Positions 1 through 6,501 of a stretch of 11,836 nt of DNA are shown one piece after another; the first letter of the stretch is position 1, and each line of letters starts with the position of its first letter. Under the pieces are notes generated by a model. It was not told where the DNA came from. It made no database searches and saw nothing but the letters and a program-made list of their open reading frames with translations. A program made the translations under genes and the position numbers. The stretch is taken from positions 1-11,836 of the forward strand of contig DATGLW010000011.1 in assembly GCA_035293965.1 (NCBI GenBank), read 5' to 3'. This stretch comes from DATGLW01 sp035293965 (GTDB taxonomy: Bacteria > Actinomycetota > Acidimicrobiia > Acidimicrobiales > RAAP-2).

Positions 1-32
1 CCCTTGTCCTGCAGCACCGCCGAGACGCGCAT
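1..32 (-). CDS. N-terminal fragment of a probable CBS-domain protein (cut by window edge)
   Basis: Reading leftward from an ATG at 32, the ten complete codons plus a partial one give M-R-V-S-A-V-L-Q-D-K-G. This resembles the opening of small CBS-domain proteins, where a short strand/helix ending in Lys-Gly precedes a segment such as V-x-T-V-x-P. A purine-rich AAGGGGGG stretch lies just upstream of the ATG and fits a ribosome binding site. The gene is on the same strand as the CYTH-CHAD gene, 181 bp downstream of its stop. CBS pairs bind adenine nucleotides and often act as energy-state sensors, which would suit the neighbouring acetyl-phosphate genes. With only ten codons visible, the family call is a pattern-recognition guess and the rest of the gene lies outside the window. 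Confidence 0.5.
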   Translation of the reverse strand, partial: MRVSAVLQDK

Positions 33-213
33 GCCGCCCCCCTTTCCCCACCACCGTGGCGGCGTGCGAGCCAGTCCCTGTGTCAGCCCGCGCCGCGTCG
101 CCCCGTGCACCCTCGACTGTGCCCCCTCCGGTGGCAGCCAAACGTGCCGAGAGGTCCGGGGCCAGACACCCGCCCGGGGGTGCCGCTCCCCTGCCGGGCG
201 CTCCCCTGCCTCC
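33..213. other. Intergenic stretch with a 12-bp direct repeat and a weak hairpin
   Basis: This is the gap between the CYTH-CHAD stop and the putative CBS-domain gene. A 12-bp motif (CGCTCCCCTGCC on the plus strand) occurs twice, at 184-195 and 199-210, with a 15-bp period. A short GC stem (CACCC at 167-171 with GGGTG at 178-182, six-base loop) could act as a weak terminator on the minus strand, but it has no T-run. No gene was found here. Confidence 0.35.
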
Positions 214-1788
214 TCACTCCTTGGCCGCGAGCCACCGACGCGCCGCCTTGGCCCGCTTGGCGACGAGCCTCCACGCCCGCCTCCACGACGCCCTTGCCAC
301 GCCCTGCCGCTGGCGCGCCAGCACCGCCAGCTGCCCGGCGGCGTACGCGCGCGATGGCGGCCCGGCGAGCGCTGCGGTGCGCAGCCATTCCTCGGCCACC
401 ACTGCGTCGTGCAGGTCGCCCAGGACCGATTGGAGACCAGCTGCGGCCACCGCCAGGTTCCGCGCGTCGTCGCCGAGGACCGAGGAGGCCGCCTCGGCCG
501 CGTAGCGCAGTTGCTTGGCCCGGATCCGGACCTGGTGGAGGGCGTCGTCGTCGGGCGCCTTCCCGGCCGCCTGCACCGTCTTGCGCAGCCGGCGCCATGG
601 CGCCTCGAGCAGGCGGGGCAGGGCCTCGGCAGCCGGGCTCTCTGGCGCCACGGCCGGCGGAGCGCCGGCGAACGGCAGGGCGGCTGTCGCAGCCTCCATG
701 CGGTCCAGCAGATCGAGGTAGCGCTCGCTCCCGAGCAGGTCGTCGAGGACCAGGAGGGCTTCGTCGCGTCGCCGCGCCGCCTCGGCCATCACCGCTGCGA
801 ACGGCCCCTCGCGGGGCTCGGCTGCCAGCAGGTCGTCGAGCAGGTACACCAGGACGTCGGCGTCGCGGACGGCCCCCAGGGCGTCGCCTGCCCACTCGAG
901 CTCGGTTCGCACGGCGCGCACCCACTGCCGGTCGAGGGCGGGGCGATAGGTGAGGAGATCCGACCGCAAGCGTCGGCAGGCCACCCTGGCCTGGTGCACG
1001 GCTTCGTCGCGGGCATTGCCGTCGACATGGCGGCTGGCCCGGATCATCAGGTCTTGCTCGAGGAGGCGCCCGACCCCCGACGCGACGGCGGCCTCGATGA
1101 CCTGGCCGAGGGACGCGCGGGGGCCAGGTGCGGGCTCGACGCGGGGCCCGGCGTCGAGCCCGAGCGCCCGCGCGAGCTTGGGGACCGGTGGGGAGGCGGG
1201 CACCGCGCCCGCGGCCCGCAGTCGCGCGACCACTTCACCCAGCACACGCTCGTGGTCCTCTGCCACTTCCACCTCGACCTCGCGGAAGCGAAGCCAGCCG
1301 GTCGTCGTGACCGGCGTGCGAGCAGGTGGACGCCGTGACCGGAGCACCGTGACGAGGTCGTCGTCGACCTCGCCGGCCAACTCCCCGCCGGCGCCGCGCA
1401 GGGCGAGCCGGCGCCGGTGTGAGCGCAGGACGGCCACGACCACGAGCGGTGCCCGCCGTACGAGGCCTTGCACGATCGAGCATGCCGCCGGCGGCGGGAC
1501 GCTGGCGTCACCGGGCCAGGTGACCTCGGTCCTGTCGAGCCGCACCCTGTGGGTCCCCGCCGGGAGCTTCAGCGTCCACCCGTGCTCGGCGGCCCCGCTC
1601 AGGTCGCGGCGGTGCCGGAGAGTGATCCCGCGCCGCAGCAGGCGGCAGTCGGGCGTGTCCAGGTACGTGGCCACCAGGACGAGGTCGGGGCGGGCCTCGA
1701 CTGCGGGGACCGCGCTGCCGGCGACGAGGTCGGGGAGCACGAAGGCGGGATCGACGTGCAGCTTGACTTCGCGCTCGATCGACGACAT
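214..1788 (-). CDS. CYTH-CHAD domain protein (triphosphate tunnel fold + polyphosphate-binding helical domain)
   Basis: This 524-residue protein has two domains. The CYTH domain spans about residues 3-210: the diagnostic ExExK motif is E5-R-E-V-K9, followed by YLDT at 42-45, LRHR at 57-60, WTLKLP at 71-76 and an alternating acidic strand EVEVEV at 170-175. These are the metal- and triphosphate-binding strands of the tunnel fold. The CHAD domain spans about 228-515, with its two His/Arg-rich repeats at 262-283 (H265, R268, R272, R273) and 417-434 (H418, R421, R423, K425, R428), and a very basic C-terminal helix. CHAD domains bind polyphosphate, so tripolyphosphatase or polyphosphate-related activity is likely but unproven. 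The ATG at 1788 has GGGAGG 11 nt upstream (1800-1805); in-frame GTGs at 1791 and 1794 are equally well spaced. It lies 225 bp downstream of ackA on the same strand. Confidence 0.93.
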   Translation of the reverse strand: MSSIEREVKLHVDPAFVLPDLVAGSAVPAVEARPDLVLVATYLDTPDCRLLRRGITLRHRRDLSGAAEHGWTLKLPAGTHRVRLDRTEVTWPGDASVPPPAACSIVQGLVRRAPLVVVAVLRSHRRRLALRGAGGELAGEVDDDLVTVLRSRRPPARTPVTTTGWLRFREVEVEVAEDHERVLGEVVARLRAAGAVPASPPVPKLARALGLDAGPRVEPAPGPRASLGQVIEAAVASGVGRLLEQDLMIRASRHVDGNARDEAVHQARVACRRLRSDLLTYRPALDRQWVRAVRTELEWAGDALGAVRDADVLVYLLDDLLAAEPREGPFAAVMAEAARRRDEALLVLDDLLGSERYLDLLDRMEAATAALPFAGAPPAVAPESPAAEALPRLLEAPWRRLRKTVQAAGKAPDDDALHQVRIRAKQLRYAAEAASSVLGDDARNLAVAAAGLQSVLGDLHDAVVAEEWLRTAALAGPPSRAYAAGQLAVLARQRQGVARASWRRAWRLVAKRAKAARRWLAAKE

Positions 1789-1949
1789 CACCACGCCTGC
1801 CTCCCGCCCCGACGAGCGGACCGCGGGCCGGGGCGACGGCACACCGGGGCACCTGCCCGCCTGCCGAGTGGCGGCGGGTCCCCCACCGTAGCGCCGAGGA
1901 TTTGCCCGAAGGAAGCCGGCTGGCCGGATGCCACGCCGACCTCTGCCAT

Positions 1950-2013
1950 CTTCCGATCAAGCTCCAGTAGACATCGAGTCTTTTCCTCTATCTCAACAAG
2001 AGGTCGAGTTTGC
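1950..2013 (-). promoter_or_regulatory. AT-rich patch between ackA and the CYTH-CHAD gene, possible promoter
   Basis: This short segment is much richer in A/T than the rest of the window. It contains a small inverted repeat (CCTCT at 1985-1989 with AGAGG at 1999-2003, nine-base loop). On the minus strand TTGTTG (1994-1999) could be a -35 box, but the hexamer 17 bp further on (CGATGT) is a poor -10. The composition and position favour a promoter for the CYTH-CHAD gene over an intrinsic terminator of ackA, because no T-run follows the stem in the minus direction. Support is compositional only. Confidence 0.28.
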
Positions 2014-3153
2014 TCACTGTTGCGCGCCGAGGAGAGCGCGGACGGCGCGAGCCACCTCGATGTCCTCTCGAGCCTCGACGACCACGACGGCGGGGCCGGG
2101 ACCCGACGACGAGATGACCCGGTCGGTCCCGTGGGCCTCGTTCGCAACGAAGTCGAGCTCCATCCCGAGGAAGGCCAACCCACGCACCACGTCGGCCCTG
2201 AGCCGGGGCGACGCCTCACCGGCCCCGCCGGTGAACACGAGGCCGTCCAGCCCCCCGAGTGCGGCCACCATTGCGCCGATCGCCGTGCGGATCCGGTACG
2301 CGTACACCTCGTAGGCGGCCACGCAGTCCACGTCGCCGGCGTCGGCCCGCTCGAGCACCACGCGCAGGTCCCCCGAGACCCCCGACAGCCCGAGGAGCCC
2401 CGAGGAGTGCTCGAGCACGTCGGTGACCTCGGCCGCCGACAGGCCGGCGCGCTGCTGGACCCACAGGAGCGCGCCGGGGTCGATCGTGCCGCTCCGGGTG
2501 GCCATCACGAGGCCTTCGAGCGGGGTGAAGCCCATCGTGGTGTCCACGGAGCGCCCGCCGGCGACTGCGGCCAGCGAGGCGCCGGCGCCGAGGTGGGCGG
2601 TGACCAGCCGCAAGGAGCCCAGAGGCCGCCCCAGGAGGGCTGCCGCGCGCCGGCTCGCCCAGGCGTGGCTGAGGCCGTGGAAGCCGTAGCGGCGAACGCC
2701 CTCCGACCGCCATGTCCGAGGCAGGGCATAGGTGGCGGCCACCGCCGGCAGCCGGGCGTGGAAGGCGGTGTCGAAGCAGGCCACCTGGGGCAGATCGGGC
2801 TGCAGCTCGCGCAGGGCATGGATGGCCGCCAACGACGGCGGGTTGTGCAGGGGCGCCAGGTCCGCAAGTGCGTCGAGGGCACCCAACGCGTCACGGGCGC
2901 CGGGCGCATCGTCGAGCCGGACCGGTGAGGTGAACCGCTCCCCGCCGTGCACGACCCGATGCCCGGCGGCGGCGACCCTCCGGCCATCGGCCCCGGCCTC
3001 GGCGAGCGCACCGGCCAGAGCCTCTCGGAAGACGTGCCGCTCGGCACCGTGCTCAGGAGCCGGGAGGTTCCGCGACCACCGCAGTGCGTCGGCATCGTCG
3101 AGGACACGCAGCTTCACACTGCTCGACCCGGCATTGACCACGAGGACGTCCAC
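2014..3153 (-). CDS. ackA: Acetate kinase
   Basis: A 379-residue acetate kinase, which interconverts acetyl phosphate + ADP and acetate + ATP in the cytosol. Signature 1 is at the N-terminus (N7-A-G-S-S-S-x-K14). Then follow HRVVHGGERF (65-74), PLHNPPSL (101-108), FDTAFHA with the catalytic Asp128 (127-133), signature 2 RRYGFHGLSHAW (154-165), HLGAGAS (187-193), ATRSGTIDPG with the catalytic Arg220 (218-227), FTGGAGE (307-313) and the C-terminal ED-x-x-x-AR segment with the conserved Glu363. Length is normal, at the short end of the family. The start is GTG at 3153, directly before D-V-L-V-V-N, with AAGGTG at 3159-3164 five bases upstream; the open frame beyond it is GC-driven. It is divergent from phosphoketolase, its likely source of acetyl phosphate. 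No phosphotransacetylase is visible in the window. Confidence 0.96.
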   Translation of the reverse strand: MDVLVVNAGSSSVKLRVLDDADALRWSRNLPAPEHGAERHVFREALAGALAEAGADGRRVAAAGHRVVHGGERFTSPVRLDDAPGARDALGALDALADLAPLHNPPSLAAIHALRELQPDLPQVACFDTAFHARLPAVAATYALPRTWRSEGVRRYGFHGLSHAWASRRAAALLGRPLGSLRLVTAHLGAGASLAAVAGGRSVDTTMGFTPLEGLVMATRSGTIDPGALLWVQQRAGLSAAEVTDVLEHSSGLLGLSGVSGDLRVVLERADAGDVDCVAAYEVYAYRIRTAIGAMVAALGGLDGLVFTGGAGEASPRLRADVVRGLAFLGMELDFVANEAHGTDRVISSSGPGPAVVVVEAREDIEVARAVRALLGAQQ

Positions 3154-3460
3154 TGCCCCACCTTGCCCCACCGGGCCCGGGCGCAGCACGGACACGGGTG
3201 CACTGCGGCCACGCGCAGCATGGACACAGGCGCAGCGCGGACGCGGGCGCAGCGCTCCGAGGTGCTCGGCGGTGCCTGCGAGCCAATGCGGAGCAGCCCG
3301 AGGCGGTGCCCACCCTCTGGGCTCGTGGCGTGCCTCGGCGGGCGGGAACGAGGTAAGCATGAGCGAGGCAGGAACGAGGGAGGCAGGGCGGGGACACGTG
3401 CGCGGCGCGCCGGCGGGCCGCCGCCGCGTCCCGGCACCGGTGGCGGGAGGGTGTGACGAC
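3154..3460. promoter_or_regulatory. Divergent ackA-xfp intergenic region with repeated GGACRC elements
   Basis: This 307-bp region must hold the control of both ackA and phosphoketolase. It contains three near-identical 21-bp elements beginning GCGCAG and containing GGACAC or GGACGC (3181-3201, 3213-3233, 3230-3250), offset by 32 and then 17 bp. A further GGACAC is followed by GTGCGC at 3392-3403. These could be binding sites for a shared regulator. No convincing -35/-10 pair was found on either strand. A second possible in-frame phosphoketolase start (ATG at 3359, preceded by GAGGTAA) lies here. There is no evidence of a gene in the region. Confidence 0.4.
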
Positions 3461-5911
3461 ATGGATGACCTTGACGACGTGGACGCGGATGCGGGTGGAG
3501 CCAAGACCCGAGGGCCGCTGGCGCCCGAGGAGCTGGAACGCCTCGACCAGCACTTCCGGGCCGCCAACTACGTCTCGGTGGGGCAGATCTACCTGCTCGG
3601 GAACCCGCTGCTCCGGCGCCCCCTCCAGCCCGAGGACATCAAGCCCAGGCTGCTCGGCCACTGGGGGACGACGCCGGGGCTCAACCTGCTGTACGCGCAC
3701 CTGAGCCGGCTGGTGCGCGAGCGCGACCTCGATGCCATCTTCGTGTGCGGTCCCGGTCACGGGGGCCCGGCTGTGGTGGCCAATGCCTGGCTCGAGGGGA
3801 CGTACTCGGAGCGCTACCCGCACGTGTCCAGGAACGAAGCGGGCATGGCCAGGCTGTTCCGCCAGTTCTCGTTCCCGGGGGGTATCCCGAGCCACGCCGC
3901 CCCCGAGACTCCCGGGTCGATCAACGAGGGAGGTGAGCTCGGCTACTCGCTCGCTCACGCCTTCGGGGCCGCCTTCGACAACCCGGACCTGGTGGTCGCC
4001 TGCGTCGTCGGCGACGGCGAGGCGGAAACCGGCCCGGCGGCTGCCGGCTGGCACTCGAACAAGTTCCTCAACCCGCGGCGGGACGGGGCGGTCCTGCCCA
4101 TCTTGCACCTGAACGGCTACAAGATCGCCGCGCCGACCATCCTGGCCCGCTTGGGCCGAGGCGAGCTGCTCTCGCTGTTCGAGGGCTACGGCTACCGGCC
4201 GGTGCTCGTCGAAGGCGGCTTCGACGGCGAGCCGCCGATCGAGGTGCACCGACGGCTGGCGACGGCGCTGGACGAGATCCTCGACGACATCGACGCGATC
4301 CGGGGTGCGGCCCGCCGGGCGGCAGTGGTCACCCGCCCTCGGTGGCCGATGCTGATCCTGCGGACGCCCAAGGGCTGGACCGGCCCCGTCGAGGTCGACG
4401 GCGTGCGGGTCGAGGGCACCTTCCGCGCCCACCAGATCCCGCTGGCAGAAGTCCGCACCAACCCTGCCCACCTGGCGGCGCTGGAGCGATGGATGGCGAG
4501 CTACCGCCCCTCCGAGCTGTTCGACGAGTCGGGCGCGCCGGTGGCCGGCATCCGGGCCAACTGCCCGACCGGGGACCGCCGGATGAGCGCCAACCCGCAT
4601 GCCAACGGCGGAGTGCTGCGCGTCGACCTCGAGCTCCCGGACTTCCGCTCGTACGCGGTGGAGGTGGACCGCCCCGGCGCCGCCCTCCACGAGGCGACGC
4701 GTGTGCTCGGCAGGTACCTGCGCGACGTCATCACGGCCAACCCCGCCACCTTCCGGCTCTTCGGCCCCGACGAGACGGCGTCGAACCGGCTCCAGGACGT
4801 CTTCGACGTGACCGACCGGACGTGGCTCGCCGAGCTCCGCCCCGATGACGACCACCTCTCTCCCGACGGGCGCGTCATGGAAGTGCTGTCCGAGCACCTC
4901 TGCCAGGGCTGGCTGGAGGGCTACCTGCTCACCGGGCGGCACGGGCTGTTCAACTCGTACGAGGCGTTCGTCCACATCGTCGACTCCATGTTCAACCAGC
5001 ACGCCAAGTGGCTGAAGTCGAGCCGCGAGATCTCCTGGCGGGCGCCCATCGCCTCGCTCAACTACCTGCTGTCGAGCCACGTGTGGCGCCAGGACCACAA
5101 CGGCTTCTCCCACCAGGACCCCGGGTTCATCGACGTCGTCGCCAACAAGAAGGCCGAGATCGTCCGCGTCTACCTCCCGCCGGACGCCAACTGCCTGCTG
5201 TCGGTGATGGACCACTGCTTGCGCAGCCGCGACTACGTGAACGTCGTGGTGGCCGGCAAGGAGCCACAGCTCGACTGGCTGTCGATGGACGAAGCGGTCG
5301 AGCACTGCGCGCGCGGGCTCGGGATCTGGCGCTTCGCCTCGAACGACGAGGGCGTCGTGCCCGACGTGGTGATGGCGTGCTGCGGCGACATCCCGACCCT
5401 CGAGACCCTCGCCGCCGTACGCCTGCTCCGCGACCACCTGCCCGATCTCGCCGTGCGCGTCGTCAACGTGGTGGACCTCATGCGCCTCCAGCCGGACTCC
5501 GAGCACCCTCACGGGCTTCCCGATCGAGAGTTCGATGCCGTGTTCACCACCGATCGCCCGGTGGTGTTCGCGCATCACGGGTACCCGCTGCTCATCCACC
5601 GCCTCACCTACCGCCGAGCGAACCACGACCACATCCACGTGCGCGGGTACAAGGAGGAGGGAACCACCACGACCCCCTTCGACATGGTCATGCTGAACGA
5701 TCTCGACCGGTTCCGGCTGGTGATCGACGTGCTCGACCGGGTGCCCGGCCTGGGGCCCCGGACTGCCCGGTTGCGCCAGGAGATGGTGGACGCCCGGCTC
5801 GAGGCGCGGCGCTATGCCCGCGAGCACGGCGAGGACCCGCCCGCCGTCGCGCAGTGGCGCTGGGAGCCGCCAACCGCCTCGCAGCCTGCGACGCCGGACC
5901 GCCAGCCATGA
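3461..5911 (+). CDS. xfp: Xylulose-5-phosphate/fructose-6-phosphate phosphoketolase
   Basis: An 816-residue thiamine-diphosphate enzyme that splits xylulose 5-P (and often fructose 6-P) with phosphate to give acetyl phosphate plus glyceraldehyde 3-P or erythrose 4-P. Family landmarks run the full length: AANYVSVGQIYL (35-45), LGHWGTTPGLN (65-75), GPGHGGPA (97-104), the EGGELGY signature (156-162), the ThDP/Mg motif GDGEAETGP (184-192), HLNGYKIAAPT (216-226), HGLFNSYEAF (494-503), HQDPG (551-555) and YLPPDANCLLSV (571-582). It is complete and normal in length. The ATG at 3461 is preferred because GGGAGG sits at 3445-3450 and the conserved region starts about 20 residues in. An upstream in-frame ATG at 3359 with a plausible ribosome binding site would add 34 low-complexity residues. 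Its stop overlaps the pyrophosphatase start. Confidence 0.97.
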   Translation: MDDLDDVDADAGGAKTRGPLAPEELERLDQHFRAANYVSVGQIYLLGNPLLRRPLQPEDIKPRLLGHWGTTPGLNLLYAHLSRLVRERDLDAIFVCGPGHGGPAVVANAWLEGTYSERYPHVSRNEAGMARLFRQFSFPGGIPSHAAPETPGSINEGGELGYSLAHAFGAAFDNPDLVVACVVGDGEAETGPAAAGWHSNKFLNPRRDGAVLPILHLNGYKIAAPTILARLGRGELLSLFEGYGYRPVLVEGGFDGEPPIEVHRRLATALDEILDDIDAIRGAARRAAVVTRPRWPMLILRTPKGWTGPVEVDGVRVEGTFRAHQIPLAEVRTNPAHLAALERWMASYRPSELFDESGAPVAGIRANCPTGDRRMSANPHANGGVLRVDLELPDFRSYAVEVDRPGAALHEATRVLGRYLRDVITANPATFRLFGPDETASNRLQDVFDVTDRTWLAELRPDDDHLSPDGRVMEVLSEHLCQGWLEGYLLTGRHGLFNSYEAFVHIVDSMFNQHAKWLKSSREISWRAPIASLNYLLSSHVWRQDHNGFSHQDPGFIDVVANKKAEIVRVYLPPDANCLLSVMDHCLRSRDYVNVVVAGKEPQLDWLSMDEAVEHCARGLGIWRFASNDEGVVPDVVMACCGDIPTLETLAAVRLLRDHLPDLAVRVVNVVDLMRLQPDSEHPHGLPDREFDAVFTTDRPVVFAHHGYPLLIHRLTYRRANHDHIHVRGYKEEGTTTTPFDMVMLNDLDRFRLVIDVLDRVPGLGPRTARLRQEMVDARLEARRYAREHGEDPPAVAQWRWEPPTASQPATPDRQP

Positions 5912-6429
5912 CGCCCGTGGGCGCACCGGGCGACGCGGAGGGCGAGACGGTCGACGTCATCGTCGAGATCCCGGCCGGGAGCCGCAACAAGTACGAGTAC
6001 GACCACGAGCGTCATGTCATCCGCCTGGACCGACGGCTTTTCACTGCCACCGTCTACCCCGTCGACTACGGGTTCGTGCCCGGCACCCTGGCGCTCGACG
6101 GCGACCCGCTCGATGCGATGGTGCTGGTGTCCGACCCGACGTTCCCCGGCTGCCTGGTGCGGGCACGCGTGGTCGGGGTGTTCCAGATGCACGACGAGAA
6201 GGGGCCCGACGCCAAGCTCCTGACCGTGCTGACGCACGACCCGAACTGGGACCACGTCCGGACGCTCGACGACCTACCGACGCACCTCCTCGACGAGATC
6301 GCCCACTTCTTCAGCATCTACAAGGACCTCGAGCCGGGGAAGCTCACCCAGATCGACGGCTTCGCCGGGCTGGATGCAGCCTTGGCCGAGCTGCGGGCCG
6401 CCCGGGAGCGTGCCGTCGCCAGCGGCTGA
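5908..6429 (+). CDS. ppa: Soluble inorganic pyrophosphatase (family I)
   Basis: A 173-residue cytosolic family I pyrophosphatase, hydrolysing PPi to two phosphates with Mg2+. Visible active-site residues are E20 and the RNKYEY segment (K28, E30), Y54, the signature D64-G-D-P-L-D-A-M with D64/D66/D69, DEKGPDAKL (D96, D101, K103) and YKDLEPGK (Y138, K139, K145). Length is standard for the bacterial enzyme. The ATG at 5908 shares the sequence ATGA with the phosphoketolase stop, so the two are almost certainly co-transcribed and translationally coupled. A phosphate-releasing enzyme coupled to a phosphate-consuming one is biochemically sensible, since phosphoketolase uses Pi as substrate. That link is inference. 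Confidence 0.97.
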   Translation: MTPVGAPGDAEGETVDVIVEIPAGSRNKYEYDHERHVIRLDRRLFTATVYPVDYGFVPGTLALDGDPLDAMVLVSDPTFPGCLVRARVVGVFQMHDEKGPDAKLLTVLTHDPNWDHVRTLDDLPTHLLDEIAHFFSIYKDLEPGKLTQIDGFAGLDAALAELRAARERAVASG

Positions 6430-6486
6430 CGACCACGCCGCGTGGGAGCCCGGGGATCGGCGCGCACGGGCTCTGCGGGCAGGCGG

Positions 6487-6501
6487 TAGCGTGACCGCCG
6501 C
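6487..6501 (+). promoter_or_regulatory. Possible -10 element with a near-leaderless start for the 515-residue protein gene
   Basis: The hexamer TAGCGT (6487-6492) matches the actinobacterial TAnnnT -10 pattern and ends 9 nt before the ATG at 6502. There is no purine-rich ribosome binding site before that ATG. Transcription might therefore begin within a few bases of the start codon. The flanks GCGGT/ACCGC also form a five-base inverted repeat around AGCGTG. No clear -35 box is present. Confidence 0.3.

Noticed and set aside
4..1338. Long plus-strand open frame (444 codons) opposite the CYTH-CHAD gene
   Set aside because: It is antisense to a gene with clear CYTH and CHAD motifs. Its translation is Arg/Pro/Gly-rich low complexity with no family resemblance, as expected of GC-rich shadow frames.
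1788..1949. Possible 53-residue minus-strand ORF starting ATG at 1949 whose TGA overlaps the CYTH-CHAD ATG (TGATG)
   Set aside because: The overlap looks like coupling, but third-position GC is lower than in real genes here, the ribosome binding site abuts the ATG, and the sequence resembles nothing known.
1957..1974. Five-codon leader peptide (M-S-T-G-A) on the minus strand with an AGAGGA sequence upstream
   Set aside because: It is too short to support without evidence of an attenuator; no alternative stem-loops or T-run follow.
3359..3460. Upstream ATG start for phosphoketolase at 3359
   Set aside because: It has a plausible ribosome binding site, but the extra 34 residues are Arg/Gly/Pro low complexity and absent from family members as I know them. 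The ATG at 3461 with GGGAGG is more fitting.
3053..5926. 957-codon minus-strand open frame opposite phosphoketolase
   Set aside because: It is a pure shadow of the strongly conserved phosphoketolase, with Val/Arg/His-rich sequence and no recognisable domain.
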